A DNA stretch of 42,925 nucleotides from Caballeronia sordidicola (GCF_002220365.1 NZ_MTHB01000265.1:1-42925); one strand, 5' to 3'; counted from the first letter of the stretch, positions 33,581 to 41,972 are shown. The notes: generated by a model not told the origin, from the letters alone. Made by a program: numbers and translations.

Positions 33581-34908
33581 TGAGCTTCCTGACCCGTCTG
33601 CATTGCCGCGCCCTGGCAGCGCTCACTCTGCTGTCCCTTTCATGGTCCGCCTATGCTACGCCGACGCCGGACCAGGCGTTGATTGAGCGTGGCGCCTATC
33701 TTGCCAGTTCCGGCGATTGCGTCGCGTGTCACACGGCGAAGAACGGCAAGCCGTTCGCGGGCGGGTTGCCGCTGAGCACGCCGCTCGGCAAGGTCTACTC
33801 AACCAACATCACGCCCGACGCTGCGAGTGGCATCGGCACCTGGTCCTATGAAAACTTCGCGACGCTCATGCGGCTCGGCAAAACGAAGAGCGGAGAGGCG
33901 GTTTATCCGGCAATGCCCTATCCGTCGTACGCGCATGTCAGCGACGCGGACATGCATGCGCTCTACGCTTACTTCATGCACGCAGTGACGCCTGTCAAGC
34001 AGGCGAACCGGGCCAACGACATTCCCTGGCCACTGTCGATGCGCTGGCCTCTGACGATCTGGAGCTGGGCTTTCGGCCCCGGATCGACGCCTTATGTGGC
34101 GCCGACGGGCAGGACAGTGGAAGTGGCGCGCGGTGCCTACCTCGTTCAGGGCCTTGGCCACTGTGGCAGTTGCCATACGCCGCGAGGTGTCGCGCTCCAG
34201 GAGTTGTCGCTCGGCGACGACCCCAATCCGATCTATCTCGCGGGAGGCGAGTCGATAGATGGCTGGATCGCGCCGTCTTTGCGCAATGAACACGGTGGCG
34301 GCCTCGACTCGATGTCGACCGAGGATATCGTTGCGTTTCTGAAAAGCGGACGCAACACGCATGTCGCGTCATTCGGCGCGATGAACGACGTGGTGTTGCA
34401 TTCAATGCAAAACATGGACGATGCGGACCTGAAGAGTATCGCGTCCTATCTGAAGTCGCTGTCGCCGCGCAAAGACGCGTTGCCGCACTATCGTTACGAT
34501 CCGGCCATCGCGACGGCGCTCTATCATGGTCAGGTGCCCAATGCTGGCGCGCAGATCTACCTCGACCGTTGCGCGGGTTGCCATCGCTCGGACGGCAAGG
34601 GTAATGGCAAGGCTTTTCCGGCGCTGGCGGGTAATCCGGTTTTGCAGACCAACGATCCGACCTCGGCGATTCACATTGTCCTGACCGGTGGAGCGATGCC
34701 GGCGACGCGTACTGCGCCCTCGGCGATCACCATGGGACCGTATGCGGCGATCCTGAACGATCGCGAAATCGCGGAAGTGGTTACTTTTGTGCAAACCAGT
34801 TGGGGCAATCAGGGCGGCGGCGCAACGGAACGTCAGGTGGCAAAGCTACGTCATTGGGCGGCGCCACTGCCGGTCTCGACGACACCATCCAGCCGGTCGA
34901 ATCATTAG
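33580..34908 (+). CDS. Triheme cytochrome c subunit of the dehydrogenase
   Basis: This 442-aa periplasmic cytochrome has a Sec signal (residues about 1-27, LAALTLLSLSWSAYA) and three heme c attachment sites: CVACH (about 47-51), CGSCH (about 193-197) and CAGCH (about 331-335), the last followed by a class-I-like domain (SDGKGNGKAFPALAGNP). This is the pattern of the cytochrome subunit of gluconate, sorbitol and alcohol dehydrogenases, which pass electrons to ubiquinone. The start codon overlaps the flavoprotein stop (TGATG at 33578-33582), indicating a coupled stoichiometric subunit. It has no obvious C-terminal membrane helix. Confidence 0.92.
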   Translation: MSFLTRLHCRALAALTLLSLSWSAYATPTPDQALIERGAYLASSGDCVACHTAKNGKPFAGGLPLSTPLGKVYSTNITPDAASGIGTWSYENFATLMRLGKTKSGEAVYPAMPYPSYAHVSDADMHALYAYFMHAVTPVKQANRANDIPWPLSMRWPLTIWSWAFGPGSTPYVAPTGRTVEVARGAYLVQGLGHCGSCHTPRGVALQELSLGDDPNPIYLAGGESIDGWIAPSLRNEHGGGLDSMSTEDIVAFLKSGRNTHVASFGAMNDVVLHSMQNMDDADLKSIASYLKSLSPRKDALPHYRYDPAIATALYHGQVPNAGAQIYLDRCAGCHRSDGKGNGKAFPALAGNPVLQTNDPTSAIHIVLTGGAMPATRTAPSAITMGPYAAILNDREIAEVVTFVQTSWGNQGGGATERQVAKLRHWAAPLPVSTTPSSRSNH

Positions 34909-34962
34909 AGAACGGGTTGCGCGGCATATTGAGCTGCGGCGCGTTTCGGACATGTCGAAAAT

Positions 34963-34976
34963 TTCAGAACGATTAA
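34963..34976. promoter_or_regulatory. TTCA-N6-TTAA variant upstream of the antiporter
   Basis: TTCAGAACGATTAA, followed by G, has one mismatch to the window-wide repeat. It lies 103 bases before the antiporter start at 35080, within the 171-base gap after the cytochrome gene. Confidence 0.35.
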
Positions 34977-35079
34977 GCCACGCGCGTCTTGGCTAGGGAA
35001 ATTCTTTTTGAGAAAACTGACGCGGCTAACTTGTGAGCGGTCGTTTATGCGCACGCAGCCTCTGGGAGCCCACTCATTT

Positions 35080-36687
35080 ATGGTACATATTGCCTTCTTC
35101 GAGACGCTTCTGCTGCTTCTCCTCGGCGCAGTGATTCTTTCCCTAATGGCGAGGCACATCGACGTGCCCCCGGCCATCGTGCTATTGCTGGGAGGGGCAG
35201 CATTGGGATTAGTTGGCCCTGTGATGACGGTTGCGATTGAGCCCGATGACATTATGGTGGTGCTTATCCCGCCGCTATTAATGTCGAGCGCGTTCTACAC
35301 GGCATGGCGAGATTTCCGCAGAGAGTTGCTTCCGATCATGTCACTGGCTGCTGGCGCGGTCGTATTTACAACCGCAGCGGTGGCGTGCGCAGCACATGTG
35401 CTTTTCTCCGCCTTACCCTGGGGAGCATGCATCGCCTTGGGGGCGATCGTCTCGCCTCCCGACGCAGTAGCCGCGAAAGCTTTGTTGCATCGTTTGCCTA
35501 TACCAGAACGGCTCGTTACTGTACTTGAAGGTGAGAGCCTCATTAATGACGCGAGCGGGTTATTAATCTATCGCTTTGCCGTACTGTCGACGATGGCGGG
35601 AACCTTTAGCGCAGACAGTGCTCTGGTGGCCTTTCCGATAACGGTCATAGTCGGCGTGGTCGTCGGTGCGGTGTTCGGTGCCGCGAGCGTCTTCGTTTTC
35701 AAATGGCTGGACGATGCAAAGCTTGCTATCGTGCTCACATTTTTGATCGCTTGGGCTTCGTATATCGTTGGGGAACGCGCGCACGGCTCAGGGGTCCTGT
35801 CAGTCGTGACGTGCGGTCTGATAGTCGGCATGTGTCAGCACAGGGCATTCGATGCCGCAATTCGCGTGAAGGCGACGGCGACTTGGGACGTTATCGTGTT
35901 TGTCCTGGAATCGCTTGTTTTCATCCTGATCGGTCTGTCGATGCAAGGGGTGGTCGCGCGGATCACCGGCACCAACAGTTTGCCGGCAGTTTGGGCTCTG
36001 TCGATCGAGTGGAAGATAGTTGTGGCGGTCTTTGTCGCTGTTGTCGGCTCGCGGTTCCTGTGGGCTTTGGGGGCAATGGCCTTGCCAGCTCATATCATCG
36101 GCAGGTCCAAGGGACAGCGCACCACGATTGATTTTAAAGAGGCGACGATTGTGGGATGGGCCGGGATGCGTGGCGTGGTTAGCCTTGCCGCCGCATTGGC
36201 GCTGCCCGAGTCTTTTCCTCAGCGGGACCTGTTGGTGTTTACAACATTCGTGGTGATCTTTACCACCGTGATTCTGCAGGGGCTCACACTTCGTCCTCTA
36301 ACGCGTCTGCTCAGGTTGCGAGCCGACACTCCGCCAGTGCCGTATCTGTCGCAACTGGACGCCCGCGCGTTCACATTTGGAGCATCGATTGCGGAACTCG
36401 AGAAGATAGATCTCGCTGAATGTGGCGGGAATCAGGATCTGGTTGTCCGTCTTATAAGCGAGTACGAGGCTCGCGTGGATCTAAACCAGCACGCGCACTC
36501 GGGGGATGTTGAGCATGTTCAACGTCGTTTCAGCCGCCTCAATCTTGGTCTGAGAGCGGTACTTGCCGGACGTCGGGCACTGGTCGAGCTTCACGAGCAA
36601 CGCCGCATCAAGGATACCGTTCTTCGTCGGATCGAGGCCGAACTCGATCTGGAAGAACTGAGGCTCCGGCGACTGCTCGATCGGTAG
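35080..36687 (+). CDS. CPA1-family Na+/H+ antiporter
   Basis: This 535-aa inner-membrane cation/proton antiporter belongs to the NhaP/NHE group of the CPA1 superfamily. About 12 helices span residues 1-420, with the signature VSPPDAVAAKALLHRL, then VLEGESLINDASGLLIYRFA (ion-binding ND region) and the conserved VGWAGMRGVVSLAAALALP. A soluble charged C-terminal tail of about 100 residues follows (VELHEQRRIKDTVLRRIEAE). It would exchange protons for Na+ or K+ and contribute to pH or salt tolerance. I chose the ATG at 35080 because GGGAG lies about 12 bases upstream and the first helix starts at once; the longer frame from 35008 starts with TTG. Confidence 0.9.
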   Translation: MVHIAFFETLLLLLLGAVILSLMARHIDVPPAIVLLLGGAALGLVGPVMTVAIEPDDIMVVLIPPLLMSSAFYTAWRDFRRELLPIMSLAAGAVVFTTAAVACAAHVLFSALPWGACIALGAIVSPPDAVAAKALLHRLPIPERLVTVLEGESLINDASGLLIYRFAVLSTMAGTFSADSALVAFPITVIVGVVVGAVFGAASVFVFKWLDDAKLAIVLTFLIAWASYIVGERAHGSGVLSVVTCGLIVGMCQHRAFDAAIRVKATATWDVIVFVLESLVFILIGLSMQGVVARITGTNSLPAVWALSIEWKIVVAVFVAVVGSRFLWALGAMALPAHIIGRSKGQRTTIDFKEATIVGWAGMRGVVSLAAALALPESFPQRDLLVFTTFVVIFTTVILQGLTLRPLTRLLRLRADTPPVPYLSQLDARAFTFGASIAELEKIDLAECGGNQDLVVRLISEYEARVDLNQHAHSGDVEHVQRRFSRLNLGLRAVLAGRRALVELHEQRRIKDTVLRRIEAELDLEELRLRRLLDR

Positions 36688-36790
36688 TGTTCGGATATTT
36701 AAATCTTGGTCATGTGCCGAACCGGGGGTAGTCGTCAAGGGAAGCCACTGACCGCCGTCAATTGCGACCTGATGAAAGCGCTAGAGACCC

Positions 36791-36815
36791 GAGAATTCCC
36801 GTATCGGGAATTCTC
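36791..36815. terminator. Perfect 11-bp palindromic hairpin
   Basis: GAGAATTCCCG (36791-36801) and CGGGAATTCTC (36805-36815) are exact reverse complements with a 3-base loop, followed by TTTAAAG. It lies 104 bases after the antiporter stop and 110 before the DoxX gene. It may be a rho-independent terminator with a short U-tract or a symmetrical operator for the DoxX gene. Confidence 0.6.
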
Positions 36816-36924
36816 TTTAAAGCCGGGGCAAATGCTTGCCAACCTGCCAACTGCGTCGAGTTTCCAGAAACCGCGTTTTCGTTTGCACGGTCCATTGACC
36901 CAGTCAAAGGGAAAGGAGAAATAG

Positions 36925-37389
36925 ATGATGAAGGATCACGCAGGTGCCGAGACTCGTTTTGTCGCTTGGCTATCCCGCTTCGCTACGCCGGGATTGCGCT
37001 GGCTTGGTCTGCTGGGCCTGTGCGCCGCCTATTTGCAAGGCGGATGGGATAAAGCGCTCGACTTTACTGCCGCCATTGCAGAGATGCATCATTTTGGGCT
37101 ATCCCCGGCGGCGGTATTCGCGGCGGCAGCCATAACGCTTGAGTTAGGCGCCTCCGCAATGGTCCTGGCTGGCTTTTATCGTTGGCTGGGCGCGCTTTCC
37201 CTGATGGTCTTCACGTTGCTCTCCACTTTCCTTGCAAATCGTTTCTGGGACGCTGTGGGACTGGATCGCGCCATGTCGAAGAACGCGTTCTTCGAGCACT
37301 TGGGCTTGATTGGTGGCTTTCTGCTAGTCGCCTGGTGTGACATTAGGGAGAGAACTCGACAAGGCAGACGCAACAGTGACCCAGGATGA
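36925..37389 (+). CDS. DoxX-family membrane protein
   Basis: This 154-aa protein has four predicted membrane helices and the DoxX/YphA pattern: LRWLGLLGLCAAYLQGGWDK near the N-terminus, FGLSPAAVFAAAAITLELGA with the conserved Glu, then WLGALSLMVFTLLSTFLANR and FFEHLGLIGGFLLVAW. DoxX proteins are small inner-membrane proteins, some linked to thiosulphate oxidation or oxidative-stress defence; here no partner enzyme is adjacent. AAGGAG lies about 8 bases before the ATG at 36925; a second ATG directly follows it. The 3' flank is an IS30 fragment. Confidence 0.88.
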   Translation: MMKDHAGAETRFVAWLSRFATPGLRWLGLLGLCAAYLQGGWDKALDFTAAIAEMHHFGLSPAAVFAAAAITLELGASAMVLAGFYRWLGALSLMVFTLLSTFLANRFWDAVGLDRAMSKNAFFEHLGLIGGFLLVAWCDIRERTRQGRRNSDPG

Positions 37390-37483
37390 AGGGGCAGGGA
37401 GCCGCCCCGGGTGCGCACCCAACTTAAGCAAATGTCGTCTGTTTACACAAAGCCCATATCCACGAGACTCGTTCCGCCGTTCT

Positions 37484-37810
37484 TCACGAGCTTTGCATGA
37501 GCAGCCGCCGACTGCAAGTATTAGTCTTCCATTCCAGCAGGGTGAGTACCACGCGCCACGACACGCTTTGCAGGTGCAGCTTGGGACATGGGCGCGCAGC
37601 CTCGCGTCGGCTCGTGCTGAGCGACTGCGCCGGCGCAGACGCATAGCCCACGGCAGAACACGTGTTTCTGGTCAGCTCGCGGCTCACAGTTGATGCCGAG
37701 CGCCCGAGTGTTCGGGCCATGGCCCGAACACTCGAACCCTGCTGCTTCATGCTTGCAATGGTCATGCGCTCTTCAGGCTGAAGCTGTTGATACGTTCTTC
37801 TTTTTTGCAT
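37484..37810 (-). pseudogene. IS30-family transposase, N-terminal fragment
   Basis: The minus-strand ORF starts with the IS30-type helix-turn-helix: QQLQPEERMTIASMKQQG, SVRAMARTLGRSASTVSREL, then SWRVVLTLLEWK. Homology stops near residue 94, about 37530, where the full-length transposase would continue with its DDE catalytic core. The remaining 14 residues are unrelated. Only the start of the element is left; the terminal inverted repeat is probably around 37830-37860 (AGGTGTTGCACTTCAAATTT), upstream of the gene. Confidence 0.8.
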
Positions 37811-37876
37811 GTGCGCACCTTACACGAGGAAGGTGTTGCACTTCAAATTTGATCGCGCCCCTCATATAAATAGCGG

Positions 37877-37890
37877 TTAACAACGATTAA
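37877..37890. promoter_or_regulatory. TTAA-N6-TTAA direct repeat upstream of the orphan membrane protein
   Basis: TTAACAACGATTAA, extended as GTTAACAAC then ATTAACAAC, is nearly a perfect tandem 10-mer. It is just outside the presumed IS30 end and 243 bases upstream of the gene at 38134. The 37891-38133 interval is AT-rich and otherwise featureless apart from GAGAAGGAG before the gene. Confidence 0.5.
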
Positions 37891-38133
37891 CAACAACATT
37901 CATTTTTTCGTCAGGACTTTTAACATTCGTACTTCTAGTATTTGTCCGTGGAAGCTGCTACTTCCGCCGCCTTATAAAATCACATGCATTTACGTTTCAT
38001 GAGCACGCCACCGAGGCTCAGTCACGAAATGTGCGATTGTAATTCGGCGGTTATTTCGTCACACGGGTAATACGATAAGCATGAGAGTTCGACAGTTTGA
38101 TTTTGTTACTCACGAGCGTAGAGAAGGAGTGCG

Positions 38134-38958
38134 ATGAAGACCGATCGGACTTTGATGGCTGCAGGCATGGCCTTGGAGCGGGTCTATCCCGCCGGAGATT
38201 TAGGAGCGGCGGGAATCTGCGCATCACGTACGGTTTCCGGTGCCACGCTATTGCGCGACTCTGAGGGGCGGCGAGCAAAGGATAGTGTGGCGGCGGACGG
38301 AGGAGGGATTGCGTGGGTGGGTAGGCTCGAAGATACCACTGTGCCTCAGTCGGCCGTTGTCAACGCGATTTTTGATCAGCCGATGCGCGGTCCAGCCTCC
38401 AGGCCATCAATCGTCAACTCGGCGTTTGAGGAGGCGAGCGGAAACTCCGCGGCGATTCCCGCTGGTTTCGCTCAGCCTACCGATTCATGTGTCATTGCAC
38501 CCACGAGGCGCAAATCGCCTGAGCAGCGTTCGAATACATTGTCAACAGGCCGCTCCATCAAGGCCCTCGTTGTCGCTATCTGTCTCTGGTCTCTGGTTGA
38601 ATTCCCGTTCGAACTGGGCGCGACCGTTGGCGTGATTCAGTTGTTTGCTCTAGCGAGTTCAAAAGCAATTTTATTTTCAATTGGGGCTGCAGCCATTGCC
38701 GACCGGTGTTTCTTTCGCCGACTGTTCTGCTTCTTGTGCGGCGTGAGCCTGTTTGCTATCGCTCCAGCACTTCCGGAAGAGGTTAAGCACTCTCTCGGGC
38801 CGTCACTGTTGTCGACCGTCGAGTGTCTATTGAAAGCGGGCTTTGTACTCAATTTCTGTTTTAGATCGATTCTTGAGCGTAGGCCAACGGGTTGGCGAGG
38901 CACTGAGCTGGATTTCAAGGCTAGTGAAGCGGAAGCACGCGAGCAAGGAGAGCGGTAA
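38134..38958 (+). CDS. Unrecognised protein with C-terminal membrane region
   Basis: This 274-aa protein belongs to no family I recognise. The N-terminal half (1-140) is polar and looks unstructured. The C-terminal half has about three hydrophobic helices (about 143-165 IKALVVAICLWSLVEF, 170-195 LFALASSKAILFSIGAAAIA, 200-218 FCFLCGVSLFAIAPAL), then a charged tail ending in EAREQGER. GAGAAGGAG lies just upstream of the ATG, so translation is likely. A perfect direct-repeat site occurs upstream, and a 42-codon ORF with its own ribosome binding site follows after 15 bases. It could be a regulatory or stress-related inner-membrane protein; function unknown. Confidence 0.65.
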   Translation: MKTDRTLMAAGMALERVYPAGDLGAAGICASRTVSGATLLRDSEGRRAKDSVAADGGGIAWVGRLEDTTVPQSAVVNAIFDQPMRGPASRPSIVNSAFEEASGNSAAIPAGFAQPTDSCVIAPTRRKSPEQRSNTLSTGRSIKALVVAICLWSLVEFPFELGATVGVIQLFALASSKAILFSIGAAAIADRCFFRRLFCFLCGVSLFAIAPALPEEVKHSLGPSLLSTVECLLKAGFVLNFCFRSILERRPTGWRGTELDFKASEAEAREQGER

Positions 38959-38973
38959 ACCAAGGAGATTGTG

Positions 38974-39102
38974 ATGGACAATGTTTTGCACCATTGGATT
39001 TTCGTCGGCACCAATGCGTACGACGAGTACACGTTTGTGCCTTGGCTTCGAAGGAACGTCTATCGACGTACGGTCGACTTCAGTCACATTTGCCTGCAGT
39101 GA
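38974..39102 (+). CDS. Small 42-aa ORF downstream of the orphan membrane protein
   Basis: This short ORF from the ATG at 38974 to the TGA at 39100-39102 begins MDNVLHHWIFVGTNAYDEY, continues FVPWLRRNVYRR and ends DFSHICLQ. AAGGAG lies 6-7 bases before the ATG, an excellent ribosome binding site, and the start is 15 bases after the preceding stop, consistent with an operon. Four aromatic Tyr/Trp/Phe clusters and a basic centre are visible; there is no membrane segment. It may be a real small protein or the start of a gene truncated by rearrangement. I recognise no family. Confidence 0.5.
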   Translation: MDNVLHHWIFVGTNAYDEYTFVPWLRRNVYRRTVDFSHICLQ

Positions 39103-39487
39103 AAAGTCAGGCGATTTTTAAATATTGAAATGATTTGTGTACCTAGCGGAGTGAACGGCGAAGCTACCGTTATGGGCTTGCTACATAGCGACTCTTCAGG
39201 CGTCGAGCCAAGTGAAGGCATGCAATCGGGCGCTCGGTTGTCGATGTGCTTATGAGTTGTCGCCTCGGTCGTTTGAAGGAATTTGCGGCTTATCAGTTAC
39301 GCCTCTGCTTGCATCTAATGAATGGAGACGCCTCAACAAGCGCATCCAGCTGAGTGTTGTTGCGGCGATTTTCCGTATCCAATGGGCTTATGCCTCCCAG
39401 GAATAGGTGTTATCGACGCCGTCCGCCTTCTTCAAGCGGTGGCGTCACCTCATTATCTGGTCATCGACAACCAGCAAGGAACACACA
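39103..39487. other. Non-coding stretch before the AhpD-like gene
   Basis: This 385-base interval has no supported gene. It includes an AT-rich segment at 39113-39135 (TTTTTAAATATTGAAATG) but no copy of the direct-repeat motif with the right spacing. Short open frames inside it have no ribosome binding site. Confidence 0.4.
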
Positions 39488-40063
39488 ATGAATACCTTCC
39501 AGTCCTACACGATCGATACAGCACCGGCAGCTTCAAAGGCTGGCCTCCAAGATGCGAAACGCGCGTTCGGATTCGTGCCGAACCTTCAATCGCATATGGC
39601 CGAATCGCCAGAACTGCTGGAGGGCTATTCCGCGCTCTGGGACCTGTTTTCGAAGACCACGCTGACGCCGCATGAACAGCAGGTAGTCTACCTAAGCTCC
39701 AACTTCGAGAACAATTGCCATTACTGCATGGCAGGCCATAGTACGCTCGCGAAGATGCTCAAGATGGACGACGGCGTGATCGCTGCGCTGCGCGCCGGCA
39801 CGCCGCTGCCTGACGCGAAGCTTGAAGCGCTGCATCGATTTGCGACGATCGTGGTCCGCGATCGCGGCTTCGTTCCGGACGCAGATGTTGACGCTTTTCT
39901 CGCGGCGGGCTACACGCGCAGGAACGTGCTCGAAGTGATCCTCGGCGTCGCGACAAAAGTGATGAGTAATTACACAAACCACATTGTGCACACCGATTAC
40001 GACGCGTTCATGAAGGGTAATGAGTGGACAAAGCCGGAAGCCGAAATCGCGGCTTCGGCATGA
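39488..40063 (+). CDS. Carboxymuconolactone decarboxylase-family (AhpD-like) protein
   Basis: This 191-aa protein belongs to the CMD/AhpD superfamily. The redox or catalytic signature is NNCHYCMAGHSTLAKM (about residues 76-91), a CxxC followed by His, and the family fold is supported by AKRAFGFVPNLQSHMAESPE near the start and GYTRRNVLEVILGVATKVMS near the end. Members act as alkylhydroperoxidases or decarboxylases; the CxxC favours a peroxidase-like role. The ATG at 39488 is chosen because AAGGA lies about 8 bases upstream; the in-frame extension from 39407 has none. The SDR gene follows 206 bases later on the same strand. Confidence 0.88.
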   Translation: MNTFQSYTIDTAPAASKAGLQDAKRAFGFVPNLQSHMAESPELLEGYSALWDLFSKTTLTPHEQQVVYLSSNFENNCHYCMAGHSTLAKMLKMDDGVIAALRAGTPLPDAKLEALHRFATIVVRDRGFVPDADVDAFLAAGYTRRNVLEVILGVATKVMSNYTNHIVHTDYDAFMKGNEWTKPEAEIAASA

Positions 40064-40269
40064 CGAGCGGCTCGGAGCGGTCGTCGCTGACCGTTCCCGG
40101 CGAATCCCGAATCCACCGATTCCGAACCAATCATTCGATAGAGTGTTGAGATGTTCCCGGACCCGGGCGACATGCTCGCGGTCCTCGAAAAGGCGACCGC
40201 CAAGGCGTAACGCGCATGACTGCTAGCGTCGCCGCTTGCGCTGCTTCTCTTTTTCTGGAGTTTTCTGGC

Positions 40270-40986
40270 ATGACTGTGCGCACTTTCCTCATTACAGGTG
40301 CAACAAAAGGCATCGGTCGCGCGCTGAGCGAACGGCTGGTGCGTGCGGGCCACCGGGTCGTCGGGCTGGCGCGAACCCAGGCCGATTTTCCTGGCGAACT
40401 GGTTTTGGTCGACCTGGCTGACCGCGCAGCCACAGATGCCGTATTGCATGACCTTACGCATCGCTTCACGTTCGACGGCGTCGTCAACAACGTCGGCCTT
40501 GTGAAGCCGCAACCTATTGGCCACATCAATCTGGACGATCTGGACGACGTTCTCGCGCTGAACCTGCATCCGGCCATTCAAGCCGTTCAGACGTTGCTTC
40601 CTGGCATGCGCTCGCGCGGCTGGGGGCGAATTGTCAATATCTCGAGTCTGACGATTCTCGGCATCTCGGAGCGGACGGCTTACGCGGCCGCCAAGGCATC
40701 GCTTGTGAGCTTCGCACGCTCGTGGGCATTGGAACTTGCGGATACCGGGATCACGGTGAATGCCGTTGCGCCGGGACCGACGGATACCGAACTGTTCCGT
40801 GCGAACAACCCAGCAGGCAGCGAAGGCGAGCGGCGCTACATTTCCGCTGTCCCAATGGGGCGATTCGGCAAACCGGACGAGATTGCGGCCACCGTCGCGT
40901 TTCTGGTGTCCGACGATGCCGGTTTTATGACCGGCCAGACGCTGTACGTGGATGGCGGAGCGTCAATCGGAAGACTGGGCTTTTAA
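40270..40986 (+). CDS. Short-chain dehydrogenase/reductase
   Basis: This 238-aa SDR of the classical type has nucleotide-binding motif TGATKGIG (residues 8-15), NNVG near residue 75, catalytic Ser in NISSLTILGI and YAAAK with the catalytic Tyr/Lys, followed by NAVAPGPTDTELF and the C-terminal TGQTLYVDGGASIG. It reduces or oxidises a carbonyl or alcohol with NAD(P)(H); the substrate is unknown. I chose the ATG at 40270 (MTVRTFLITG), preceded by CTGGAG; the upstream ATG at 40216 would add 18 hydrophobic residues not expected in this family. The 40064-40269 gap contains only a 19-codon frame and nothing convincing. Confidence 0.9.
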   Translation: MTVRTFLITGATKGIGRALSERLVRAGHRVVGLARTQADFPGELVLVDLADRAATDAVLHDLTHRFTFDGVVNNVGLVKPQPIGHINLDDLDDVLALNLHPAIQAVQTLLPGMRSRGWGRIVNISSLTILGISERTAYAAAKASLVSFARSWALELADTGITVNAVAPGPTDTELFRANNPAGSEGERRYISAVPMGRFGKPDEIAATVAFLVSDDAGFMTGQTLYVDGGASIGRLGF

Positions 40987-40999
40987 TCGTCCTGCCGGT

Positions 41000-41280
41000 T
41001 CGTTGCCGCCGGCTCCGGCCAGAGCTTCCCCGACGAAATCGGCGAAGGCGCGGACCTTCTATGTCACCATGCTGTCGTCCGGACAGACAGCTCACAGGAC
41101 GACGGACGCAACTGCCAGTCGGTAAACACTGCGCTCACTGTGCCGTCGGCCAGGTCCGGCGAGAACATCCACTGGGAGATGATCGCAAGTCCGATACGCC
41201 CGAGCACGGCGGTGCGGATGCCTTCAGCTGCGCTCACACGCGCGCGTCCGGACACCACGACGGCCGCTTCTGTTCCATTC
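41000..41280 (-). pseudogene. LysR-family regulator C-terminal relic
   Basis: Minus-strand reading gives the end of a LysR substrate-binding domain: RARVSAAEGIRTAVLGRIGL, then AIISQWMFSPDLADGTV and FTDWQL, then in another frame RAFADFVGEALAGAGGN. The N-terminal helix-turn-helix is absent and at least one frameshift is present near 41100. It is downstream of and convergent with the SDR gene; in intact loci a LysR regulator next to an SDR is common, so this may be the dead local regulator. Confidence 0.65.
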
Positions 41281-41342
41281 TGACAAAACGACTAGAATTT
41301 CCCGCCGCCGCGCATCGAATAGACGATTGCCCGAAGACGGCT

Positions 41343-41790
41343 CGGTGAATTGGGTTTCAGCCCGCAGAAGCCTGAGAAGCGAGCCGTTGAACGGGACGAA
41401 AACGCCTTGGGGGATTGGAAACGCAAGACGTGGCCTGCGCTTAAAAAAGCCCACAGACAAGGGCGTTTGACGTTTTCATCGACGAGTCCGGTCTCAGCGA
41501 ACGACCAGCGGGTGCGTGCCTCGGCGCTCAAAGGACACACGCCCGTCATCCAGTTTCACTTCCGATGGACGCACATCTCGGCGATCGCCGGACTGGGTCG
41601 AACCGACTGCATGATCCGCCTGCACGAGGGCAGCATCAAGAAAGAACAGATCGTCGAGTTTCTCAACGCGCTGCGTGTCATCTGAAGCAACCTTTGCTGA
41701 TCATCTGGGATGGATTGAAGGCGCATCGCAGCAAGTTCGTTCGCGAGTACCTCGATTCCATCGAGGGCGACATCCAGATTGCTTTCGGTA
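41343..41790 (+). pseudogene. IS630-family transposase relic
   Basis: The plus strand carries the DDE half of an IS630 transposase: LGFSPQKPEKRAVERDENAL, then in a shifted frame VFIDESGLS (first catalytic Asp), then GHTPVIQFHFRW, RLHEGSIKKEQIVEFLNALR and, after a 1-base deletion near 41680, LKQPLLIIWDGLKAHRSKFV. The N-terminal helix-turn-helix part and the C-terminal Glu region are missing. At least two frameshifts are visible. The right edge at about 41790 adjoins a kinase-domain relic. Confidence 0.8.
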
Positions 41791-41795
41791 GGATC

Positions 41796-41958
41796 TCGTT
41801 GGTGCTCGAAGATTCAGGAGCGGAGCCGCTCGTGCGACTGCTCGACGCGCCCAAGGAGCTGAGCGGTTTCTCGCGTCTCGCCCATCGTTATCACCGCCGC
41901 GCTTGGCAAGCTTCACCAGGCTGGCCTTGTCCATAAGCACATCAACGCCGCCTATTGA
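41796..41958 (+). pseudogene. Multisensor-kinase domain relic
   Basis: Two fragments in neighbouring frames match the kinase-like domain of the 1669-aa protein at 17561: LVLEDSGAEPLVRLLDA (compare LVLEDPGGISLC) and ITAALGKLHQAGLVHKHI (compare NLAAALGMLHGRGLVHKDI). The catalytic-loop Asp has become His, and a stop follows ten codons after the LVHK motif. Only about 55 codons survive. It indicates that a second member of the family once lay here, and that the IS630 relic broke it. Confidence 0.7.
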
Positions 41959-41972
41959 ACAGCGAGCATGTA

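Noticed and set aside
36706..36924. 72-aa frame between the antiporter and DoxX genes
   Set aside because: No ribosome binding site is visible, it contains the palindromic hairpin, and the translation resembles no protein.
40151..40210. 19-codon frame (MFPDPGDMLAVLEK...) before the SDR gene
   Set aside because: It is very short, with no good ribosome binding site and no recognisable motif; perhaps the remnant of a longer gene end.
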